Shown: piece after piece, positions 36,999-46,745 of the stretch | Position numbering within the stretch: position 1 is the first letter of the stretch | How the letters are laid out: every line of letters begins with the position of its first letter | Origin: Diphasiastrum complanatum | Taxonomy: Eukaryota > Streptophyta > Lycopodiopsida > Lycopodiales > Lycopodiaceae | DNA: 64,000 nt | Reading direction: 5' to 3' | NCBI GenBank assembly: GCA_029204225.1 | Contig: CM055113.1 | Span: 16,435,745-16,499,744, forward strand | Translations under genes and position numbers: made by a program | The notes under the pieces: model-generated | Told to the model about the DNA's origin: nothing | Seen by the model: the letters and a program-made list of their open reading frames with translations, nothing else | Database searches by the model: none

Positions 36999-37923
36999 AT
37001 TCAAGGCTACATGTTTGAATGCTAGGAGCATGAGGTGTAACATTAAGATGTCTTACGGGTAGTTCTATGTTGATTCACCTGATTCTCACGAATCTTTAGC
37101 ATAACTATTCCTTGAGGTACATTGGTCACTTTGAACCTTTTTAAAAACTTTGGAAACTTAGAATCTGGTTGCTAATGTATGCATCTACATGTATGTCCTC
37201 ATCCTACGGCTCATGTATGTGTGGTTCTTACCAAGTGTACAATGTTTTTTAGGCAAATGATTTTCACACCTTAATGTTTTTAATCTCTTGTATTTTCATA
37301 ATTGCTAATGAGATTTTTTGCTGCCATTCTTAGTCAGTTTATCAAGAATTGCATCAAGAATCTACCCTGATTTCATTGCATCTAAAGAGATTTAGAGCAA
37401 TACTGATAGTCAATCAAATTCATGTTAAGTATTCAATGTTGTGTCAGGCTGCCAATTGTTTGCGACGCTGCATATTCATTAGGAGATATTAGAACTCAAA
37501 ATGGGCCCTTTGTCAAAATGTTTTTGACTTCGCACGCTTTCAACGCTTATGTGTCCCAATGAATGGTGTCCATCTATGACGAACTGTAACAGTGGTTGAC
37601 GAACGGAAATTGTATTTAACTTTCCTGGCCAAATTTTCGTGATTTTCAAATATCCGTCGAGCAGAACAAACAATTGTGATTGGACTACAGTTACTGCCCG
37701 AATACTCTTTTGTTGCTCGTCATTGTACGCTCGAGGTTGATTTGACGTCAATAGTCATAAACTGTATTTAACTAATCCTTGTAGTTTAGGAACTTCTTGT
37801 CATTCATAAGTATACCTCTCATTTTCTTCATTCTATCTCTTATTTTGGATTATCATTCTTAGGTTTACCTCTCAATCTCTACATTCTCTCCGTTTTCAGC
37901 TTGCGTACACGTATTTTTGACTA

Positions 37924-39095
37924 ATGGCTACACATAATCAGAGACCAAGAGGAACCATTGATGCAATCAATATTTGCAATGAAAAATGCAGAAGATCAAT
38001 AGATACCAAAAATATATCGAAAATATCAATGGATCTTGATGCACCCCTCTGCAAAAGGCTCATTCCAAAAAAGAAAAAAATCGGATAACATATATAGAAG
38101 CTCTTGGAAAGGCAAGATAATGGATTTCAAAGTATCACCTATCGATCAATCTATCATGGAAGTTTTAGTTCAGCATGCTTATCTTCACAATGAGCTCAAC
38201 ATTCATGAATCCAAATGATAGAAAAAAAATGCAATTGTAAGTATTTATATTTGATTTTTTTAGAGTTAGCATTTTCTTTAAATTATATTTATCTTGTGAT
38301 ATTTTTGTTGGTTTTGCAGATTTGTATCCATCAAATTTCGTTGAATGGCAAACAGTTCAATCGATTGCAAGAATACTCGATGTCATACATTCGGATATCG
38401 GTATTTTACAATATAAATGTCGTTCTCCAAAATCACTTTTAGAATCGGAAGTTTTCTTTTATAATCACACTTATTTTCCTGATAAAAATGGTTTAGTTGG
38501 TGAATTAAAGCCATATCCTCTACCATATTTTTTGAGTGAGGAATAAATTTTTCCTGATGCAGCAATTTCAAAAAGTTTTCGATCTAGGCTATATATAGAT
38601 ATTCAGAATATATTAAAATGTAGCACTGGATCAAAGAATAATAGATTAAGTTGGTATTTACATTTTACTATTTTTGTTGATTTTTTTTTCAAATGCAATG
38701 TTCGGAGAACGACAACAAAGTTCATTTGTAAGGACTTGAGTGCTAAAATAATCGCCAAATTGTTGGATGATGGTTGGGATACGAAACAAAATCAGCAAGT
38801 TGAGTGCAAAATATGTTACTCATCCATGACATTTCGATATCACATCGAAAAACAAATGCTCACTTTGCTGCTGTATTATAGATGGATTAAATGCAAAAAT
38901 GTTTGAAAGCCACTTGATCAAGATTTTAATATAAACCCTTAAGAGCAACTTCAGACAACAGTGAAAAGAAATGACAACATTCTTGCAATGGTTGAGGTCA
39001 AAAAAGATTGGTGTCTCAATCACATTCGATCAAAACTAGGCATGTTGCAATTCGATCTATCTCAATACTATCAATTTCAATTGAATGGTGTAAAG
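37924..39095 (+). pseudogene. Unrecognised mobile-type gene family 'A', copy 1
   Basis: I do not recognise this family. Four blocks are shared with copies at 44.9-46.4 and 50.6-49.0 kb. Block a (38080-38217): SSWKGKIMDFKVSPIDQSIM, then EVLVQHAYLHNELNI. Block b (38321-38546), after an intron with acceptor TTTGCAG: LYPSNFVEWQTVQSIARILD, then VIHSDIGILQY. Block c (38700-38908): KFICKDLSAKIIAKLLDDGW, then FRYHIEKQMLTLLLYYRW. Block d (38960-39095): VEVKKDWCLNHIRSKLGMLQ, ending at a GTACGT donor. Blocks are separated by stops and frameshifts. Cys pairs occur (ECKIC), but there is no clear zinc finger. A convergent Ulp1-like gene follows. The FRYHIEKQM and SxARILDVIHS motifs should be used for searches. 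Confidence 0.55.
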
Positions 39096-39577
39096 GTACG
39101 TTATGCCATACGAAAATATTTCTTTTTTTCTATTTTTAAGTGAATCAGGTTCAAAAAATATATTAACTAAAACAATTTCTGTTGTGCAAATAAGAGTAAG
39201 GCAGGAAGAGCATATAAAATGCAAAAACATTGGAACATCCATCAAAATTGAAGATGATTTGATCAAAGCTTTGTCGCAACAAATCTAAGTGAACTTATGT
39301 CGCATGTTTGGATTGGTTCTGGCAAAAGAATCGACTAGGTCATCTTTATGAACTTATCCAAAAAAAAACCATGGCAAAGGCAAGGCAGACCAAGGTTATG
39401 AAAAACAAACATGTAGAAAAACCATAGAAATTGAAGTTGAATGAATAATAACCTGAATTAATAACATGAAAGCAAACATGTAAGAACAACCATAAAAAAG
39501 TGTAAATATATTTCTATAAAAATTTTCTGTACATGTGTCTCATCCACATCAAGAGAGACCAACTTTTTATCGGTATC

Positions 39578-40340
39578 AACTTTCTATGATCTCTACATCC
39601 ATATCTCCAATTGGAAGTAGCTTGGGTGGAGAATACTCTGCCACTGCAACTGGATATCAATTTTCGATCACAAGCTTATGGTCTCCTGCCTGAAGTGCAT
39701 TATCTCCATTGGGGAGACCTTCGGACATTTAAATTGAAAAAAAACAAAAACACAGTTTAATGTTATTAATCAAAGATTAGTTATTAGGAATGTGATTATG
39801 AAAAAAAACAAAAACACAATTAAATGTTATTGATCGAAGATTATCTCTTCCAGATTAGGAAGTTCATCTTGTAGTGCAAGCCATACCGTATATCAACCAC
39901 AACTGACAGAATCAACTTGTTGGGAGGACTGTAGTATCCAATATAAACGAAAGTTAATAACAAAATTTTAACATTATGTAATATCGGATCAACGCGCAGG
40001 AGGTTATAATAAAATCTTTAACAGAAACAAGCGCGTGTCGAACCGATATTCAAAAAATATTGTTTGGATATCGGATCAGCGCACACGATATGAAAAAAAA
40101 AATCAAACAATAACTACAAGAGCACGTCGAACCGATATTTATAAATTTTTACCTCTACATCAACCATTTTCGGTTTCGTATATGCTATTGCATGTGGTAC
40201 TGGAAAGAGTTCCAGTATTTTCTGGATATGGCTCTTGGCAATTTTGTGTGTGTGTAATAGAGTTCATTTTTAAACAAACTGTATTACACACACCCTCATC
40301 ATTAAGATGTAAGGACAACACATATAAGCTCCAATGATCA
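39578..40340 (-). pseudogene. Ulp1-like (C48) cysteine protease, copy 1
   Basis: SUMO/ubiquitin-like protease fragment. The exon from 40340 to about 40157 has the catalytic His in DHWSLYVLSLHLND. The usual Asp position reads LKMNS (Asn). After a frameshift KIAKSHIQKILELF continues, ending at GAG^GTAAAA. The next exon (39928-39846) carries the active-site block SSQQVDSVSCG, a stop, then YTVWLALQDELPNLEE; the Gln and Cys are kept. An acidic tail (LPIGDMDVEIIES) ends near 39578. Intron positions match copy 2. The intron between the two catalytic exons contains motif array I. The upstream exon is missing, and LTR sequence of another element lies there. Such proteases are common cargo of plant DNA transposons. 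Confidence 0.6.
39981..40139. repeat. Motif array I: four alternating ~20-bp repeats
   Basis: ATATCGGATCAACGCGC (plus, 39981), GCGCGTGTCGAACCGATATT (minus, 40031), GATATCGGATCAGCGCAC (plus, 40067) and GCACGTCGAACCGATATTT (minus, 40122). Starts are spaced 50, 36 and 55 bp apart. It lies inside an intron of the Ulp1-like copy 1; the corresponding intron of copy 2 lacks it. Confidence 0.8.
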
Positions 40341-40449
40341 CTGCAATTAGAAAACGATATCATCATGCAGACTTTTGAAATCAGGGAAATCAGAAGCAGC
40401 CATGAATTGCAGAGGAAACAATGCTACATCTATAAACAGTGGGGTTTGG

Positions 40450-40915
40450 AAAAATTCCATCCAGTACTAAATTGCCCCCCTCTTACATTGTCCCCTAGTA
40501 TTTTATCCTTACTTTCTAATTCACATGTATCTAATTTAGAAAGGGGAAGACCGGCATTTGTCTTCGGCATCTTAAAATTGTATTTTATACATACGTGTCT
40601 CGAATATGTGAATTTAGGGCTACCTATGATCCATCCATGACTTAACCCTAGTTTCTAACCTAATAAGTCATAAGATCCACCCTGATTGGGGGGCGAGACC
40701 TTGAGATCCAAAAACAATGTAAAAATTGCTTTAGCTCCTAAAAAATCTCTAGCCTATCTATGCACATTTAGGTCTCATTTCCAAATGTGCCATTCCAAAC
40801 CTAGGTTAGGAATATATGAAAAATATCCTATGCTTTTTGGCACGTGTGACATCCCACAACATGGCCACATTACAATTTACAAGTGGTAGAACCAAACTAG
40901 TTTGTGTAAATTTAA
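40450..40915 (-). repeat. Copia LTR remnant of CP5 type
   Basis: GGCACGTGTGACATCCCACA, then TAGTTTGTGTAAATTTAAC, at 40838-40915 match the LTR start beside the Copia at 49460-50040. The opposite edge is not defined. It lies where the upstream exon of the Ulp1-like copy 1 would be expected. Confidence 0.55.
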
Positions 40916-41039
40916 CGAGAACCATTAAAAAAGTTAAGGATTGTATTTTTAAATCAAATTACTAATCATGAATTGTGTACCACCATTGATGTTTTCACAA
41001 TAATGTTTCCTTTAATCCGAGGGTATTCTGTAAAGCCAA

Positions 41040-41442
41040 AGTTGGATATTGGTCAAGATGTCTTAAGCAAGCAAGATCTTGAACCTTTTGATCAATTTGG
41101 GTACTTATCTCATTCATGCTTATATTTTTTTCTACTAATGTAACTAATCAAAACTATTGTTTGCAGCTTATCCTTCTTCATCATGCAACTTATTTTGCAA
41201 AGGAATATGGGAGCTTAAGTATCTGGTCATCACAAGGCATAGAAAAATCTCATTGGCAAGCAAGGGGAGCATTTCATAGAGCTACAAATCATGGAGGACA
41301 CAATTCAAGAAATAGATATTTAGTTCAACTTATTCAATGGTTTTATAGAAGAGCACAATTTAGATATCAAGCTAAAAACTCGCCAAATGTTACGATTTTT
41401 CGAAAGGCATCCAAATTCATAACAATAGAGATATCCTTGTAA
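41040..41442 (+). pseudogene. ORF with SxQGIEKSH motif, putative transposase C-terminus
   Basis: A short exon (about 41040-41098, LDIGQDVLSKQDLEPFDQFG) and a spliced second exon (41167-41442, acceptor TTTGCAG) give LLHHATYFAKEYGSLSIWSS, then QGIEKSHWQARGAFHRATNH and SRNRYLVQLIQWFYRRAQFR. The mixture of conserved-looking aromatic, His and Arg residues with an isolated Glu resembles the final catalytic-Glu region of DDE transposases, but this is inference. I do not know the family. It lies between the Ulp1-like copy 1 and the acidic-protein gene, and may be the 3' part of family A's transcript, displaced by insertions. Confidence 0.45.
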
Positions 41443-41449
41443 TATATCA

Positions 41450-42393
41450 AAAAATTATTTTGAAAGTTTTTCAAATAATGAGATAGAGACACATCCTTCT
41501 CCCGGCTGATACACCGCAAATGCCTCCATGTCTCATACCAAAGTTGGGGGATATTTTTTTTAAAATTCCAAAAATTCATCCTCTGTAAACAAAGTTTTTT
41601 CATAAGTTTTAGATTTTTCAATCATGGCCTCCAAGGCCTCATTGCCAAATTTTCAATTGCCATCTTGATCATAATCTATCTCACTTTCAAGATCATCATA
41701 TGTGTAATCAACAATGTCAAAAAATTCTAACAAATTTTGTGCAAAAATCGAAAGGATTTCATCCTCTCTAAAATTCAACACATCTTCTATATCATTAAAT
41801 AAAATATAGCTCTCATTACTTATAAAATATAAGGGAACATCGAGTAGAGTTAATTGATTAACAGGAGATGCAGATGGAAGAGAATCAGAGAGGATTATAG
41901 AATGAGAGAGAGTTTTCTGATAATCTGAAGCCATAGATGCTTCAGCTTCAACTTCTATATCAGTATCTGCATCATCTACATCAACTGGAGCAGATGCAGA
42001 TGCATCGATCAATGGAACAGTAGAAGATTCATCATCTGCAATTTCAACAGATATGTAAAAGAGCCATTCCTTTGATTAGAAGGCGACATATTCTTTTGTG
42101 GATACTACACTATATATTTCTTTTGAAATGGTCATGCAGGTTAGAGTACTTTCTATTGTGTTTATGCTTAGATGATGGTTGGGAATGCACAAGGTCCTGA
42201 AAATGAACGAAACAAAAACTATCTATATTTAGAACAGGAGTACTAATAATCTGAGGAAACTCATCAAGAAGAGAAATTAAATTATAACGATTCTCATAAA
42301 CTAGCTTATCGATATCGAAGGGAGCAAAAAAAATAATGGAATGTCACTGGCATTCAAAAAAATCCAGAAGTTTGTTATCTGAGGACATGGAGG
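41450..42393 (-). pseudogene. Acidic protein gene, unrecognised
   Basis: Minus strand, from about 42393 leftward. The readable middle part (42012-41653) is strongly acidic: VDVDDADTDIEVEAEASMAS, LFNDIEDVLNFREDEILS and VDYTYDDLESEIDYDQDG. Further in-frame-like text continues leftward (KFGNEALEAMIEKSKTYE, then TEDEFLEF and DMEAFAVYQPGEG) to about 41490 through stops. The N-terminal part (FDIDKLVYENRYNLISLLDE) may end at a splice donor. The composition suggests a histone-binding, chaperone-like or activation region, an inference that gains some weight from the divergent histone-like gene 1 kb away. No domain is recognised. Confidence 0.35.
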
Positions 42394-42412
42394 AACTAGC
42401 CATATTGAACCT

Positions 42413-42573
42413 GATATCGGTTCAACGCGACAGAATGATTTTGGTCGAGGACTGAACAACAGTGCATGCGTTGATCCGATATCGTTTTGACGAGAGAGAC
42501 TGATATCGATTCAGCGCGCCTGAATGAATCCGACCGTGCATCGTATGTGAAGGCGCGCGTCGATTCGATATCG
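42413..42573. repeat. Motif array II: four alternating ~20-bp repeats
   Basis: GATATCGGTTCAACGCGAC (plus, 42413), GCATGCGTTGATCCGATATCG (minus, 42464; 20-bp core), GATATCGATTCAGCGCGCC (plus, 42502) and GCGCGTCGATTCGATATCG (minus, about 42555). Spacing is close to array I (about 51, 38 and 52 bp), although the spacers do not align. It begins about 20 bp upstream of the acidic-protein gene. Confidence 0.85.
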
Positions 42574-43238
42574 TGAGAAAGAAAGAAAACAAAATGATGA
42601 GGGAGTTCAAAATAAAAGATCACGGAATTAAAATATGGAAAGTGGTGCCCATATTTATAGCATATTCCTGTTGATTACAGCCATACATTTGTCAAATAAT
42701 GAATTGAGGAGCGCAATTTATATTTATCCACCAATCAGAGTGAGACAAATTTGTACCTATGCCGAAATACATTAAAATACGTTAAATAGTCTATCACTAG
42801 CCTCACCGAATCATTATTAAACAAACATTAAATGGACATAATTGAAAAGTGTACGAGGACAATTATTACAGTCTCTCGCCCTATTTAAGCACCGTAAAGA
42901 CGAAATTTTTTCTTTTGAGATATTGTTCATTCAGAACATTTTCATAAGGCATAACCTTGTCAATTTCAGAAATAAATTGTAGATGTGACCATACATTTGT
43001 AGAATTAATTGTAGATGTGACCATACTTTTGTGCCATATCGACTAATTATTTTGATAAAGGATGAATATTTAATTGACAACAAGCCTCTGAATATCTCAA
43101 AGTAATTATCAGCGTAATCCGAGCCTCGGAATTCCAAACCACCACGTATGCAATCATTTTGGATTTGAACTATATATACAGATGGACGACGCTTAAATTT
43201 TTTTGCTTAAAGTTCTTATAATTTTCTACTTCCATGCA

Positions 43239-43405
43239 GTATCGATTCAGCACGCCCGAAGCAACCTACCTACATTCCGCTTTTACTCGCGTGCGTCCAT
43301 CCGCTCTCAAGTATATGTTTGGTCTAAGTTCAGGTATCGGTTCGACGCACTCGACCTGACTTTTGATCCCGAGTTCTCCTTTTTTGCGCGCTGATCTGAT
43401 ATTGG
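43239..43405. repeat. Motif array III: same ~20-bp repeats
   Basis: AGTATCGATTCAGCACGCCC (plus, 43239), a decayed minus unit near 43288, GGTATCGGTTCGACGCACTC (plus, 43333) and GCGCGCTGATCTGATATTGG (minus, 43386). It ends 7 bp before the start codon of the histone H3-like gene. Confidence 0.75.
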
Positions 43406-43411
43406 ATAGTA

Positions 43412-43866
43412 ATGGTGCGGACTAAGCAAACAACACGAATTCACCCTGGTGGAATACCAATCACAGGAGAGGGTCAGGAAAATGCACCACCACCTCCTAG
43501 GTCAAGGGACAGACGAAGAGACCCTCCCTGGCTGAAGGATATTCTGAAGCTACAGAAGACCAATAATCTTCTGGTTTCAAAAGCTTACATACAGAGATCC
43601 ATCAGACATGTTACAAGAAGTCTATCTGCAGATGTGAGATGGACTGTAATGGCAATTGAGGCGCTGCACACTACATATGAGGATTTCTAAGTGAATTTTT
43701 TTTTTCAGATGCTGTTGTTGCAGCTGTCCATGCCAAGAAGGTGACTACAATGCCCAAGGATTTCATTATTGTGTTTAGGCTACATGACACATATGACAAA
43801 TTTGCAGAGTACTTTAGACCAGCTCCTTCCTCTCCTCCAAAACAAGATGCAGAGAAAAGAAAATGA
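43412..43866 (+). pseudogene. Histone H3-like protein with H3 N-terminal tail, broken
   Basis: The N-terminus MVRTKQTTRIHPGG parallels H3's MARTKQTARKSTGG. A Pro-rich non-H3 linker follows (QENAPPPPRSRDRRRDP), then a histone fold. DILKLQKTNNLLVSKAYIQR aligns with H3 [20 protein letters not shown], and DVRWTVMAIEALHTTYEDF with the alpha-2 region. The frame is broken by a TAA at 43688-43690 and by a length change in the T10 run at 43696-43705. Past it, AAVHAKKVTTMPKDF matches H3 CAIHAKRVTIMPKDI. A non-H3 tail (FAEYFRPAPSSPPKQDAEKR) ends at 43866. Lys4-type and Arg2-type tail positions are kept; Lys9 is replaced. It is far more divergent than a canonical H3. Array III lies immediately upstream. 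Confidence 0.75.
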
Positions 43867-44578
43867 AAGCAATCTCAACCATCCCGGCTTGTTTTTCAAG
43901 TACAGAGCGGTAGTGTTTAAAAAAAGAGGAGATCTCATGACCCTCCTAATAAAGTGCGAGATTTTTCAAAGCCATCTCCTCTGCATGAGATTCTATCTGC
44001 TAGACAATCTCCTTCTCCTTCAAAATCTCAGTCTCCTCCTACCCTTACAAATATTAGTTTCCCATCTAGAAAATGATTTAGATGATTTTGTAAATGTAAA
44101 GGTAGAATCAATTTTGAATGACAATTCTTTTAGTGGTTTATCTATATTACTTCTTTCACCCCCTTTGTAAATACTCCTCAATATGTACAGTATGACCAAT
44201 TGTTAAACCCATATCTTAAAATTTTAAATCCTTTATGTGATGGATTTGCCATCCAATTATGAGTAAATTTGAGATCTTCCTTCATGAATAGTTTTGCTCT
44301 ACAATTTGCTGGATGATTGCTATTGGCATTTGGTTTTTTGTAATGATTAGAAGGATTGGAGGGTGCTGGTACAATACACAAGATTGAGCAGGCCGTACAT
44401 CCACACGTGTGAAGCATTTTGCATGATTTTGGAGCCATAAAGTGGAGTTCAAGCCAAGATAAACTAGAAATCAATAGATTGTTTTGTGCTCTAGCAATTG
44501 GATCATGATTGAATCTTAATTAGGTGCTTTCTCCATCATTCTAGGATTTATTGGACTTATTTTGCTGCATTTTCAACA
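43867..44578 (+). other. Possible H3-like tail remnants and LTR-like sequence
   Basis: In a frame different from the longest ORF, text such as SPLHEILSARQSPSPSKSQS and PPTLTNISFPS continues past 43866. It may be a longer, decayed C-terminal extension of the H3-like protein or part of the next gene. The right part ends at a primer-binding-site match (44579-44591), so an unrelated Copia LTR may be inserted here. Confidence 0.3.
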
Positions 44579-44591
44579 TGGTATCAAAGCC
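44579..44591 (+). other. Copia-type primer-binding site
   Basis: TTTCAACA is followed by TGGTATCAAAGCC, the same variant as at 7077. This suggests an LTR end at 44578. No gag follows; family A copy 2 sequence does. Confidence 0.5.
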
Positions 44592-44862
44592 AATCCAAGA
44601 AATGAGCTATAAATCTGCTAGGATAATAGATTTTTCTTCATGTGGATAACACCAGCACCTCCAAGAGATCTGCCTCTGGATAGATCAGACCTACCAACTA
44701 CTTCAAGCCTGCCTTTGGATAGATCAGACTTGCCAACTACTTCAAGCCTGAAAAAAGAAGTAGGTTTTTCCTAAAAAAGCTGGATCTCGTAGGCCAGCTG
44801 CTTCCCTTCCTCCTAGAGTAATCCCTGCAAAGCGACCCCGGATCGTCCTAACCACTGAGTCA

Positions 44863-46383
44863 ATGTCTTCGGGTTCTGATTCAGAAATAGAATTAGCTTT
44901 TCCTCCTCCTGTTACTCGTCAACCTCCTCATAAGATTTTTTCGTCGAAGGTGGAGAAAACCCAAGAGGAGCTTGACAAGATAATAGAAAAATCTGTAAAT
45001 ATTGTCTCAGCATCCGTTTTAAACCTTGTACATAACTTTTTTGTTAGAATCTCATATGATCCTCGGCAGATTTATTTTGATTGACATTATATGAATATGA
45101 ATCTTATTTAGCCAATAAAATTGATATGTTCGGCAACTATTTTGTCTTTTTTCTTCTAGATTCAAATATAAGCTATGGATTAGGTCCCAAATTTTGTACA
45201 GAGCTTAAAGATAAAACTTTAGATATTACATATACGATTGTAGAAACCGGCCAAAAATTTTTGCAGCACAATATCAATGTCAATTCTATAGGAAACATTT
45301 TTGTGGTTAGTCCATGGGGGCAATGAAGACAAAAGATGCCACTTTTAAAAGGGCTGTATATTTCATCGATTGTAGTCCAATGAAAAAAATTTATTTGTTT
45401 AGTTCAAGACTACTCTTGGAGGTCACCCTATATCAGAAGTTCTAGTACTAGATGTTTATATGCATTCAAAAATAAAAGTACAAGATATCAATCCTCATGA
45501 TCATCTGAAATGTAATTGTAAGTATATCAAAATGTATGCACTCTACTACAATCATAGGTGTTTTTTTATTGATGCTCTTCAGATTACGATTTAAATTATT
45601 CAACGTTTTTTTTCTTTCAGATTTATATCCATCAAACATAAGTGAATTGGAGCCAACACAATCACTTGCAAGAATATTGGATGTGATTCACTCTAATGTT
45701 GAAAAGCTGCAATACAGAGAGGAAGAACTCCAAAGGAACTTGCAGTTAGTGGTATATATTTTTATGAATCTTCATATATACCACAAACGGATGGAGGTTT
45801 CGGCAAGCCAATTCCATAATGGCCTACTCCTGACATTATTGTTTTTGAATCGTTTAGATGCAAGCTACTCATCGATGTTAGAAATGCCATGAAGATAAGT
45901 TTGGGTTCGAAAATTGTTCACCTAAGTTGATTTATCTCATTGCATATATTTGTTGATTTTTTCTCAAGTGCAAGTGTTTGAAAGACACCAACTTTATTTG
46001 TTTGCAAGGATTTATCAGATAAGACTTTGTCAGATGTCATGGATCAAGGCTGAGATAGTAAAACAAATAATGATATAGAATGCATGATAAAAAAAAAGTC
46101 GTCAATCATCTTCCGTTATCATATCGAAAAACAAATGCTCAATCTCACATTAAGCTATCAGAGATACAAAAAAACTGACGGTACATGGCTACCACTAGTC
46201 AAGACTTCAAACTAAATGGTCACACAAACCGAAAGGAAATAAGCATCATACACAATGAAGAATTGTTGACTATGGTTGAGGTGGAATAGCATTGGATGCT
46301 TGATTTTATCATAGCAGAGTTCATGCTATTACAAACCAATCTACCGACTTATTTCAGATTCATCATCAACAGAAGACTTGTAA
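44863..46383 (+). pseudogene. Unrecognised gene family 'A', copy 2
   Basis: Parallels copy 1 block by block. An N-terminal part (44863-45326) is seen only here: SGSDSEIELAFPPPV and ISYGLGPKFCTELKDKTLDI. Block a (45400-45516) reads TTLGGHPISEVLVLDVYMHS, KIKVQDINPHD. The intron has donor AATT^GTAAGT. Block b (45622-45730) reads LYPSNISELEPTQSLARILD, VIHSNVEKLQY. Block c (45970-46190) reads LFVCKDLSDKTLSDVMDQG, FRYHIEKQMLNLTLSYQRYK. Block d (46263-46383) reads LDFIIAEFMLLQTNLPTYFR, FIINRRL, then a GTAAGT donor. Frameshifts and stops interrupt it. The H3-like gene lies upstream in the same orientation and a Ulp1-like gene converges from downstream. Confidence 0.55.
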
Positions 46384-46745
46384 GTACTCTATGTTTATTG
46401 CCATTTCAAAATAGTAAAAACTAAAGGAAAATGACATAATCGCAATGGCACGCTAAGATTTGTCTTGTCACATATGCGAAAAAGACAGGAGCTGGTAACG
46501 TGCTGCAAAGACAACAATCACCATTGTGGAAAAACAATAGTTTCAAATAAAGTTCAGTAAAATCTGTGTATAGACAAGTCCTTCAATAAATGAAAGCCCA
46601 AGTTGGGCATCAGTACATGTATTTTGGGCTCTCAAATTCAGTAAAATGGAACTGCATTTGATATATAAATGTATATTTTCCTATCAATTCTATACATTTT
46701 CAATCTATATATGTTTTGTGCTATCTATATTTTTCTAGTCTTTAT

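Noticed and set aside
43688..43707. Treating the break in the H3-like gene as an intron
   Set aside because: The GTGA...TTTCAG interval is only about 20 nt, too short to splice. A stop plus a homopolymer length change explains the break better.
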